From assembly GCF_051014445.1 (NCBI RefSeq), contig NC_135142.1, positions 10,372,001 to 10,436,000 of the forward strand: DNA of 64,000 bases, given 5' to 3'. Below the pieces are notes generated by a model, which was not told the origin of the DNA, made no database searches, and was given only the letters and a program-made list of their open reading frames with translations. Positions 1 to 8,354 of this stretch are shown piece by piece. The stretch is from Colletes latitarsis. Its lineage: Eukaryota; Arthropoda; Insecta; Hymenoptera; Colletidae. A program made the translations under genes and the position numbers. How positions within the stretch are numbered: the first letter of the stretch is position 1; the number at the start of each line of letters is the position of its first letter.

Positions 1-952
1 ATAAAGCCTCCATTAACAAATTGGTATTCTTGATTTTCGTCTTACTTTGGTCTCTAGAATCCCCTGGGAGAAATTGTAATGGGAGATTCTAGAGGTTAAA
101 GTAGAACGAAAATCAAGAATACCAATTTGTTGATGGAGTAATACGATACTAAACAAAGTTATTGACGTTTAAAGTTCCGCTCTTACTTTCGAATTTTTTT
201 CTCGAAAATGCGCAGGATTTCGTATGTGGTATGTCTATTCACCGAAAATAATTGTAATTGACCCCCGAAACCGAAAGTAATTTTTTCAGAACGATTTGAA
301 ATTTTCTTTTTCTTTCGTCGAAAAATTTAGGCACTGCCTGTCGATTTTTCTTAAAAATTCCTTTCTGATTTTTATTCAGTTTGTAAAATAGTTGTTTAAT
401 AATACTCTTTGTGTAGGTACCCATGAGCTCTACTCGCGAAAAAAACACGTTTCATTGGAATATATTCACTATTCACTATATCAGTAGGAGTTGCGGGGGC
501 TGTTTGAAAATTTGACCAGTTATATGGGATTTTTCTCACTTTACGGGGTCAAGGAACAACTTTTCCAACATCTCTACATATTCTCCATTAAAATATGCGT
601 TGTGTTGCTGTTTGAAACATTAAAATTGTTCGATCCGGCTGTCGACCAAAAAAAAAAAATGCTTGTTACTGACCCCTGCAACGAAAACTAATTCTTCCAA
701 GACGATTCGAAATTCTTTTTTACTTGAATTTTTTTTGTCGAAACTGAGTAGGATTTCGGGGGTACGATTCTAACTGACCTCCGCGACCAACAATAATTTT
801 TTCAGAACGATTTGAAATTTTTTTATTTAATGTTATTAATAACTACTTTTTAACGAAACCTCAGTCGAAAAATTGATATTCTTAATTTTCGTCTTATTTT
901 GGCTTCTAGAATCTCCCATTAAAATTTTTCCCAGGTGTGGCCAAACACCCTG
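1..952. mobile_element. Compound CAGGGTGTT-type inverted-repeat element, 5' part cut by the window
   Basis: Right-hand 952 bp of the element that is complete at 8355-9733. It ends in ...CCAAACACCCTG followed by TATATA. Internal sequence consists of degenerate repeats with shared words such as 'ctcgaaaatgcgcagg' and 'aacgatttgaaattt'. The short open frames here are by-products of these repeats and are not credible genes. Confidence 0.8.
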
Positions 953-1016
953 TATATATTAAATCAATATTAATGAAATTACACCTTGACCGAATTCATT
1001 TCAATCCCCACACTAA

Positions 1017-2225
1017 TACATATATTGTGTGTATGTACCATAAATGGTCGAGAATGGAGTCACCTTTCCTATACTGGTATTATTAGATGGTCGCAGGTCC
1101 TGCATAAATTTCAATTTACATAATTTTTGTTTTGAGTAAACTCATTTTACTTTTTTGTATATTATTACCTAATGCAACTCATATTTTCCAGCCATGCGAT
1201 GTAGGAATATTTAGACGATTAAAAGTTGCATGGCGAAGGGTAGTGCAGGAACATAGACAAAGTACGTAGGTAGACTAAACCCATTACGAAGGTGAATTTC
1301 GCACCAATATATCATACCATATATAAATTCCATGAAGAAGGAAATGCTTTTAAAGCTTGTGGTGGCCTATGACCGTTTAACTCAAATACAATTTACTAGA
1401 CAAAACGTATTTCAGAAAGAAGAAAATAAATTAGAATTCATGTCGCCAGATGAAACTGACATCAATGACAGCAATATAGGTAGTTTTACATAGCATTCAA
1501 GAGCATATTCCAGATGATCTGAGAGGGGAACAATTTTCTTTTCTATATAGAAAATATTAAAATACAATCGGGACACAACTAAGACACAACACAAGACACA
1601 ACTCGCAGAGAGAAAGCACTGCTGATGTTCAACGCAGTGCAGTTCATAGTAACAGTAAAACCAATACCAGTGTAGAAGACTAATTTAACAACGTTTCGCT
1701 AGAAGAAACTAATATATGATATACTGATCATTAATTAACTTTAATATTTCATGACAATGATGCTTTTACTTTTTTCTAATGGGAATTGTTTTGTTTCCGA
1801 TGGTACTGAAATCAAACTACATTAATTCTACAACGTTACTTTACTTATTTTCTCGTAAAGACAAAGATTCTTCAGAATCTATTCTGGATAAACATTATCA
1901 ACATTATCAAAAGATTGAAAAAACAACAAAGAAAAGAAAAGAAAAGAAAAGAAAAGAAATATAGAAAGAGTGTGTGCAATCAAAGTTACATCAAAGACAT
2001 GAAAATAGGCTCAGCTTGAAAAAATAGAAGCAATTGATAACCAGGAAAAAGAAAAACAAAGAATGAAAGAAGAACGATTAGAAAAGAAAAAAACAAGCCG
2101 AGAAATTAAAAGAAGAAAAGCTATTGAAAAAAGAAAGAAAAACAGAAAAATGAAAAGGAAAAGGAGAAAGAAAAGCAAGACGAAGAGAAGGAGAAATGTA
2201 AAACTCAAACTAAAAATAAAAATAA
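1017..2225 (+). pseudogene. Pogo/Tigger-like (DDE_1) transposase remnant, copy 1
   Basis: Decayed C-terminal half of a pogo-class transposase, the family that includes Tigger, Jerky and CENP-B relatives. Read across frameshifts it shows 'FPILVLLDG' (second catalytic Asp, codon 1086-1088), then PNATHIFQPCDVGIF with the third catalytic Asp at 1198-1200. Next come 'NFAPIYHTIYKFHEEG' and 'AFKACGGL' followed by a stop and 'PFNSNTI'; these are the conserved blocks of this family in the right order. At least three frameshifts and several stops break it. A region rich in Lys and Glu codons (about 1900-2225) resembles the charged tails of Tigger/Jerky proteins, but its membership is tentative. The DNA-binding N-terminus is not visible. 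Confidence 0.75.
1928..1959. repeat. AAAAG microsatellite
   Basis: Short run of GAAAA units inside the Lys/Glu-rich tail of the pogo remnant. Copy 2 has one unit fewer (near 10710-10735). This is the only net length difference I find among the macrosatellite cores. Confidence 0.9.
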
Positions 2226-2279
2226 AGTTAAGAACGTGAAAAGAAAATAATAAATAATATTATTGTGTTGTTTTTACAG

Positions 2280-2368
2280 GGTGAATGTAGTAACTGAACC
2301 AGGTGGTTATGACTATGCAACATTTTTATTAGCATCTTTTTCAAACTCCACTTGGAACAACACTGTAC
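2280..2368 (+). other. Exon-like 89-bp segment of unknown origin
   Basis: Lies between a good acceptor (tgttgtttttacag, ending 2279) and a donor-like GTATGT at 2369. It is open in a frame reading VNVVTEPGGYDYATFLLASF and onward, which looks more protein-like than its surroundings. The open frame continues to 2721, but sequence past the donor shows no protein character. I do not recognise the protein. It could be a captured exon, the last exon of the preceding transposon, or chance. Copies: 11056-11144, 20190-20278, 30914-31002, 40578-40666, 49536-49624. Confidence 0.3.
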
Positions 2369-2674
2369 GTATGTATGTATGGGATTATCAGGAACCGTGT
2401 TTGTTCGTTAATCGGCACACTCGTATTTATTTCGTTAAACACAGTCACACCTACTACGTACTTTTCTTCAATCTTTCTCTCTTCCGTGCTGTCTTTTCTC
2501 GCTTTCTGGGTTATTCACCCATCAGCTGTTCGGCCGTACGCTCGCCGCGTGTTGACGGCTTTTTCGGCGGTAACCGTCTTCGCTCGTGCAAGCTCGTGGA
2601 CAGCGAACGATTCGCTGTACGGCCAAAAATTCGTGCGCGATTTAATAATTTTCAACTGCACGGTTCCCTACATA
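2369..2674. other. Intergenic stretch with a GC-richer patch, no gene recognised
   Basis: Non-coding as far as I can see. About 2520-2645 is richer in G+C and CpG than its surroundings and contains a 9-bp inverted pair (cggccgtac near 2531 and gtacggcc near 2619). It might be part of an old LTR or a promoter fragment; no TATA or primer site supports either. It recurs in all copies. Confidence 0.4.
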
Positions 2675-3353
2675 CAGGGTGTTCGGCCATCCATGGGAAA
2701 AATTTTAATGGGGGATTCTAGAGGTAAAAATAAGACGAAAATCAAGAATACCAATTAGTTGATGGAGGCACTGTTAAAAAGTTATTAATGTTTAAAGTTC
2801 CGCTCGTACTGAATTTTTTTCTCGAAAATGCGCAAGATTTCGGGGGTATGTCTATACATAAAAAATGATTGTCACCGACCCTCGCAACTGAAAATAATTT
2901 TTCACAGAACGATTTGAAATCTTTTTTTTTCATCGAAAAATATAGGCACCCGATTAGATTTTCGGTAAGGAATTTTTTCCTCGAAAGTGCGTAGGATTTC
3001 GGGGGTATGTGTAATGACCAAAAATGATTGTAATTGACCCCTGCAACCGAAAATAATTTTTTTAGAAAAATTTTTGAAAAATTTGTTTTTCGCCGAAAAA
3101 TATCAACACATACTCGAATTTTTTTCTCGAAACTGAGTAGGATTTCGAATATATGTCTATTCACTGAAAATGCTTGTAATTGACCTCCGCAGCCGAAAAT
3201 AATTTTTCCGGAACGATTTGAAATTTTTGAATTTAATTGTCAATAACTTTTTAACGAAGCCTCCATCAACAAATTGGTATTCTTGATTTTCGTCTTAGTT
3301 TGGCCTCTAGAATCTCCTATTAAAATGTTTCTCAGGGCTGGCCGAACACCCTG
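2675..3353. mobile_element. CAGGGTGTT-type terminal-inverted-repeat element, 679 bp, copy 1
   Basis: Starts CAGGGTGTTCGGCCAT and ends GGCCGAACACCCTG, with TA on each side (2673-2674 and 3354-3355). The inverted repeats continue inward for about 90 bp (tctagaggtaaaaataagac matched by the reverse complement near 3290). The interior holds three degenerate direct repeats starting at 2821, 2980 and 3126 (ctcgaaa...gtaggatttcg). No transposase is encoded, so it is non-autonomous. The minus-strand open frame at 2742-3164 has a repetitive translation that mirrors these repeats and is not a gene. It is related to the compound element at 8355-9733. Confidence 0.85.
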
Positions 3354-3380
3354 TATACTACTATGTTGGTTTGTTCCGGT

Positions 3381-3890
3381 TTGAATCACGCAGTAATGTG
3401 GGCCCACAAAGAAGCAGTCAATTAAACCTGATTTCGATCAATATTTTAGAGGATAACACCGGTTAGGTCTGGGTCAGGTCTGGGTTATGCCCGCATCTGG
3501 CTCATGATTATGCCTTCTTCGCATACTTGTTGGCCAGATCCTGGGTTTTTTTCGGGTTTGAATCACGTAGTAATGTGGTACCACACAGTAACAGTCAATT
3601 AAACCTGGATTCGGCCAGTATTTTAGAGGATAACACCGGTTAGGTCTGGGTTAGGTCTGGGATATGCCCGCATCTGGCTCATGATTTTGCCTTCTTCGCA
3701 TACTTGTTGGCCAGATCCTGGGTTTTTTTCGTGTTTGAATCACGTAGTAATGTGGTAACACACTGAAGCAGTCAATTAAACCTGGTTTCGATCAATATTT
3801 TAGAGGATAACACCGGTTAGGTCTGGGTTAGGTCTGGGTTATGCCCGCATCTGGCTCATGATTATGCCTTCTTCGCATACTTGTTGGCCA
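3381..3890 (+). repeat. 177-bp satellite array, 3 monomers (order A-B-C)
   Basis: Monomers start at ttgaatcacg (3381, 3558, 3735). Monomer types differ by diagnostic words: A has gggcccacaaagaagcag; B has gattcggccag and gggatatgcc; C has ggtaacacactgaagcag. Each carries TTAGGTCTGGG immediately followed by a second copy (TCAGGTCTGGG in type A), for example 3463-3473 and 3640-3661. The array begins just after the CAGGGTGTT element and a short unique spacer. Unlike the other arrays it lacks the terminal E monomer, ending 'tacttgttggcca' directly against the unique 'cgtgttgacg'. Confidence 0.95.
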
Positions 3891-4316
3891 CGTGTTGACG
3901 ATAAAACTGTAAGATAAAGGATGAATTAAGTTCCAAGTCCCTAAAATTTTCCAAATCATAGATTTAAAAATGATTTAGATATTTACATGATTTTAGTGTG
4001 GGTATTTATACAAGTATGTAAATCTCTATTTATGCATAACATGTTACCCCTAAATGGGCAAGTTAATGAATTATATACATGTTAATTGTATAATAATAAC
4101 CCTTTGTTCCTCATAAAAATTCACAACTGAATTGCTATCATTCTAAAAAAATCCATCCCAAAATATATTATCAAAACTAGTAATAAATTATTTGAACAAG
4201 GTGATAACAGATTTGAAATATTTAATAAAATTTAAATACCAGATATTGATAGTATTAATAAAATATAATATTAATACTATTTTGACACTGTTATTTGATT
4301 TTAATATTAATTATAG
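3891..4316. other. AT-rich stretch, no gene seen
   Basis: Very AT-rich, without a usable reading frame. It contains a small perfect hairpin at about 4249-4280 (atagtattaata facing tattaatactat). It recurs unchanged after each 177-bp array (starts at 13020, 23744, 33408, 42366 and 53765). Confidence 0.5.
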
Positions 4317-4549
4317 ATACTTTGATTATTGATTTATTAAAACATAAAGTTAATGAAGTCCCAGTAGATTATAAATATTTTAAAGAGCATGAATTAGCAT
4401 AGAATTTCATAAAAAATTTGATGAGTGATAGAAGTAACTTGAATAATCTGAATTTTGTAGCTTTTACTATATCTTTGGATATGGAATCACAGATTCATTT
4501 TATTAATAAAAATAGAGATAGTACTGATGATTTACTCAGACTCGTTAAA
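4317..4549 (+). pseudogene. Exon-like broken reading frame of unknown family
   Basis: Between an acceptor-like ...attaattatag (ending 4316) and a donor GTAAGT at 4550 lies a frame with a single stop (TAG at about 4399). It reads DTLIIDLLKHKVNEVPVDYK and, after the stop, includes NFVAFTISLDMESQIHF. It reads like real protein but I do not recognise it. The donor and the start of the following intron are similar to sequence near 7768-7850. Copies: 13446-13678, 24170-24402, 33834-34066, 42792-43024, 54191-54423. Confidence 0.4.
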
Positions 4550-4744
4550 GTAAGTGGGCCAAGTGGGAAGAATATTAAGATAGATGGATAGATATTGGTA
4601 AAAGTATACTTCTTGTCCTTATATAGGAAATCTTTAATATTACAAATAAACTCTTTCTGTAAAATCTTGAACTTATCATTATAATTTATAGAATTAAAGT
4701 CAACGCATCTAATAATGAAAGTGAACTGAAGTATTTTATAGACT

Positions 4745-4997
4745 TGTCAAGAACGTTTTTTGGTATATTCCTAGCAAACGACCCGTTCAACGATCGGGAT
4801 GAGTTATACGTAATTCGATTCGTCTAATTCAGTATATTATTTCATTAGTATATGCATTTCATTATCTGCGGAAATTCGGTATTTTTACAAAGTAACTAAG
4901 TATTTTAAATATATTCTGATAGGTTCACAGGTGGAAACAAGTGACTGTCGTTACCTGTGTTCAAAATGCCAGCTAGTAAAATGCTAATTTGTTAACA
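4745..4997 (+). mobile_element. LTR-like fragment, plus orientation
   Basis: From TGTCAAGAACG onward, about 140 bp aligns by eye with the beginning of the copia-type LTR on the other strand (7666 downwards). Shared words are 'attcctagcaaacg', 'gagttatac', 'ttcgattcg' and 'taattcagta'. Similarity extends slightly outside the presumed LTR start (agactt), so the boundary is uncertain; the right limit is a guess at ...gttaaca. No primer site follows, so it looks like a solo or 3' LTR of a related element. Copies: 13874-14126, 24598-24850, 34262-34514, 43220-43472, 54619-54871. Confidence 0.5.
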
Positions 4998-5467
4998 ATA
5001 ACATTTGTTGAATGAAATTTCTGCTATTTCTGCAAATATCTCATTGAATAAATCACCATCTTTCTATTATATATACATTTACTAAATACATAATGGCTCA
5101 GGTATCCAATGAAGTTACTCTTATTGGAAATATAAAATATTGATAGTATTATATGTTAGAAAAAAGTGGTGTCTTCAATTTAATTCATGTAAGCATCAGT
5201 AATGAGATCTTGAAAATTGACGCTGTGATTAATTTTCAAATGGCCTCTGTGCCATTATTTCTACAACAAAATGTTGATTCATCAGTCTCTATCTACTCTA
5301 CCCTTCCACAATTGCTGCGCAGTATTTTTATTTAATGTTAGTTATATAATATATCACGACATTGCTCATAATTATACGTTAGCATATATGGTAATTTTAA
5401 AACAATATCTGTAACTGAGTTTGTTTTTAGAAAACCACGTTCTTTGCTTTTCAAATATCTTTATATA
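4998..5467. other. AT-rich stretch, no gene recognised
   Basis: Contains a 60-codon open frame (5153-5335) that shows no family motif and no supporting signals; I regard it as chance. Some of this may be remains of the Merlin-like element whose C-terminus follows. Confidence 0.4.
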
Positions 5468-5829
5468 ATGCAATGGCTTTTAAAAACTAAGGGTATAAAC
5501 ATCTCACCGTAAACCGTAAATAGTTTACATTTTAAAGATCCAGAAACAGGCGCTCATACGAATAAAACAGAAACTACGTGGAAGCATAGTAAACACTTTT
5601 TGCCTGAATATTGTCGGTTAGTATTTGCAGTTCCACACGTTTTTTAATATGTTTTTCTAACATATAATACAAAATAATAAATATTATATTTTCTATTTTC
5701 AGCAAAAAAGATAATTTCATTGGGTACTTAAGCCATTACGTGTTTTATAAACCTTCCAAGCAAGGAAAGGATGATTTATTTAATCAGTTCTTAAAAGAAA
5801 TTTCAGAAATTTCATTTGATGATGATTGA
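5468..5829 (+). pseudogene. Merlin/IS1595-like transposase (ISXO2 domain) C-terminal remnant with intron, copy 1
   Basis: Exon 1 (5468-5616) contains HFKDPETGAHTNKTETTW and then LPEYCR. Exon 2 (5703-5829) reads KKDNFIGYLSHYVFYK and ends FDDD before TGA at 5827. This order (DPETGAHT..TW, then the Lys-rich FIGYL..Y.FYK block) is characteristic of the ISXO2-like DDE domain used by Merlin transposons. An 86-bp intron with GT (5617) and AG (5702) splits the Arg codon cleanly (cg/c). A TAA at 5510-5512 interrupts the frame just before the TVN block, where Leu is usual. The N-terminal two-thirds, including the first two catalytic acids, is not detectable, so this is a dead fragment. Confidence 0.78.
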
Positions 5830-6135
5830 TTCTGTAAAAAATCAAAATATACCAGACTTAGATGATAATGAAATTTAATAATAAAAACAAGTTAAGCCAA
5901 CGTACTGCGTGCAATAGTAATTTACTATATATTGTAAACACTGTCAGCGGCGGGGAGACATTTTTTACTGTTGCTGCATGTACTGTCTACATACCTGGTT
6001 TTAATACTGTCCACCTGACCGACTCGTGGAAGTTCTATGCCTAAAAAAATGATTTTTATGCATCATACAAATTCTTCTACAAATTCCCATTTGACAATGT
6101 AGAATAGATCCAATTAGATAAATTATTTATAATTT
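5830..6135. other. Stretch between two transposon remnants, no gene recognised
   Basis: Holds a 60-codon plus-strand open frame (5862-6044) without family features. It lies where the minus-strand copia remnant should continue into integrase, but I see no integrase motif. It probably contains the truncated edges of both neighbouring elements. Confidence 0.4.
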
Positions 6136-7237
6136 TTAAAATGAACATAGCAACGATTTAATGTTAATCATTACATTACCAATCTTTCCAGATATTAGTT
6201 TAAAACCATCACCAACTTTAATATCAACCGGGTTTTGTAGATTTTTGGATTCATAAAAGTACTCATCTGTGTTTATTATGTGATCTGAGCAACCACTATC
6301 TAGTAGCCATTTAATATTTCTACTTCTTCTATTTTGCTACTTTTCATTACTTCAACCTTGAATGAATTGTAATTTCTACTGTCATCTAGACTCGAATTTC
6401 CAGCCACTTTTCTATCGTGTCTATTTTGTATATGTTTGAAAAGGTTGCCTTTTGTAATAATTATTAAAGTTTTCTGGGCAGTAACGTTGGATGTGCCCTG
6501 ACTTATTACACTGACTTAACATACCGCTTCAGTAGTCGTTGCACTGCTATGCTGATTATCCTTTGAATTGAGATACTTGTTCTGATTGCGTTGTACGTGT
6601 CGAAACCTATGACCTCTAGGATTTTTAGTTAAATTTGAACTAAACGTGCGAGTGTAATTTCTGCTGTACTCAAAGTAGTAACTTTTACCGTTTCTCTTTT
6701 GATACTCTAACAGTAATTTAGATTTTACATACTCAACTGTTTTTTCCTTCGTTGGCAGTGCATCAATAATATCAACAATACGTGAGAAGTTAACGTTAAT
6801 AACAGATAATTCAATTTATCCTCTTCATTCACAGTCTCACCAGTATTTTTGAGCCTATTTATATGCGTTTCAAATTCGTTAAAGAAGTCACTTGGATTTT
6901 CACCTTCTTTCATTTTTAATTCTAACAATCTTCTTTTACACAATAGCTTTACTGCACTGTTTTTAACTAGATAAATTTCGTCAAGCTTTGCAATCATATT
7001 TTTCGCAGTCGTTTCTGATATTATTAATTCTAACTGAGTGTTTGAAATACTGTTTACGATGTAACTTTTTGCTTTAATTTCCTTTTTTATTCCAATCTTC
7101 GACTCTTATTTCAGCCGGTCTTTCATCATGTAGAATAACCTCGTTACAGTCTTTCATTTCTAAAAATAAATTTAGCCTGAATTTCCAGTTCCATAAAATA
7201 TTTGTAACATGAAATCGTCCTTTTTTTCACTTGCCAT
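6136..7237 (-). pseudogene. Copia-type gag-protease remnant, copy 1
   Basis: Runs leftward from an ATG at 7237. The best-preserved part (6725-6997) is a copia gag (UBN2-like) segment: LCKRRLLELKMKEGENPSDF, then FNEFETHINRLKNTGE and EEDKLNYLLLTL, the usual order in this family. Further on is a zinc-knuckle half (CNKSGHIQRYC, near 6478-6513) whose first Cys is lost to a 2-base shift. A retropepsin-type motif WLLDSGCSDHI follows, with the catalytic Asp codon at 6298-6300. There are several frameshifts and stops, and integrase and reverse transcriptase are absent. The remnant lies just inside the primer-binding site and LTR to its right. Confidence 0.82.
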
Positions 7238-7308
7238 GCTTCTATCTTAGGTTATCTTCCTTTCACAACTAAATTTCTTTTCTTTACTGTTAACGAACAA
7301 ACCACGGA

Positions 7309-7320
7309 CCTCTGCTACCA
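7309..7320 (-). other. Primer-binding site, initiator tRNA-Met type
   Basis: Read on the minus strand, TGGTAGCAGAGG directly follows the LTR end ...TTTTAACA. It matches the complement of the 3' end of animal initiator tRNA-Met as I remember it (…CCTCTGCTACCA). It places the LTR to the right and the gag remnant to the left, confirming minus-strand orientation. Confidence 0.75.
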
Positions 7321-7666
7321 TGTTAAAATACTGTTTATATTATTTATTATAATGAATCTTGTTACAAAACAAACACACTTATTTTCCATTGTGAAAAGAA
7401 AACTTAAAAACTAAAAGAACATTCCTCGACGTGTGCTTCTCTCACAAACACACACACACACTCCTAAACACTAAAGAAACTAACGAATTTTAAGTCATAT
7501 TTCTAACAATAACAGTAACAGTTTATAAAAAAATAACGAATTTCCACAGATGCATAGAAATGCATATCAATAATGTACTGAATTAGGCGAATCGAATAAT
7601 GTATAACTCACCCCGATCCGTGAACGGGCCTAGCGTTTGCTAGGAATGTTCCATAACTTTTCAACA
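7321..7666 (-). mobile_element. Copia-type 5' LTR, copy 1
   Basis: On the minus strand it starts TGTTGAAAAG at 7666 and ends ...CAGTATTTTAACA at 7321, giving TGTT...AACA ends, followed at once by the primer-binding site. It contains a short CA/TG run near 7447-7461. The outer boundary is less sure than the inner one, because similarity to the fragment at 4745 extends a few bases beyond it. No second LTR in the same orientation is present. Confidence 0.7.
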
Positions 7667-8206
7667 AAGTCTAAAATTTTTCCCAAGGGTTTTTGAATAC
7701 CTATACACTGTATAGATATCCTGTTTCCTTCAACCGAACGACACGTGTCCCTAAAAAATATATTTTTAAAGTAAGTCGGTCAAGTAGGAAGAATATTCAG
7801 ATATTTAAGAATATGAATGTATTGGTAAAAATATCCATTCCTCTTACCTTTATGTCCTGTGTATTGGATAATATAGATTTACATACTTTTACCGCTGAAT
7901 TCGAAATTCTGAACTAAACATAGGTACAGGACTCGTCAAAACCGTTTTTCATTCTTTTTATAGTTTTATCTGTTTTCCAAAAAACAACCAATTAAATTAA
8001 GTTGCAAGAATGCAAAAGCGATAAAACTTACAGAGGCTTTAAATGTTTACTTAAGACTTTGCCTTTTGTAAAAACCGGCGATATTGACTGTGTGTGTGTG
8101 TGTGTAAATCGTCGTACGTTCGTGCCCGGTGCAGTAAAACACGTGCATCGATCTAAGTTACGTACGTTCCTCACGTGCCACTTTCTCAATCTATACTTTT
8201 AAATAA
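7667..8206. other. Non-coding spacer with a TG microsatellite and an intron-like duplicate
   Basis: Sequence at about 7768-7850 resembles 4546-4630 in the same orientation (ttaaagtaagt, caagt, ggaagaatatt, ttggtaaaa). A (TG)n run lies at about 8088-8105. Open frames of 66-75 codons here lack any family feature. Equivalent blocks: 16796-17335, 27520-28059, 37184-37723, 46142-46681, 57541-58080. Confidence 0.5.
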
Positions 8207-8354
8207 AAATTTTCGATGAGGTGCATTTGTAGCTATTACGTGTAGCATCATGAGCAAACTCTTAGAAAATCACTCCTACTCCTCATTTGGACAGAATTTT
8301 TACTTTCATGATTATAGCGAAAAGTCGTTTTCCTGCTCGGGGAACACATATGTA
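8207..8354 (+). repeat. Lone diverged 148-bp satellite monomer, copy 1
   Basis: Aligns over its full length with the 148-bp monomer of the array at 58229-64000 (tgcatttgtagctattacgtgtagca, tttggacagaatttt and ctttcatgatt words are shared), with roughly 15-20 differences including a 3-bp insertion (cgatgaggtg for cgacgtg). It stops exactly at the TA flanking the CAGGGTGTT element. Confidence 0.88.

Noticed and set aside
2011..2208. 65-codon minus-strand frame rich in Phe and Leu, resembling a membrane segment
   Set aside because: It is the antisense of the Lys/Glu-rich, purine-rich tail of the pogo remnant; the hydrophobicity follows from base composition.
2400..2674. Possible additional LTR in the GC-richer patch
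   Set aside because: No matched TG...CA ends, no credible primer-binding site and no adjacent retroelement coding sequence in the right orientation.
2742..3164. 140-codon minus-strand open frame in the CAGGGTGTT element (and its copies)
   Set aside because: The translation is internally repetitive because the DNA has about 150-bp direct repeats; there is no family motif. It is a by-product of the repeat.
5153..5335. 60-codon plus-strand open frame before the Merlin remnant
   Set aside because: No homology recognised, no splice or start context, and length within chance expectation for AT-rich DNA of this size.
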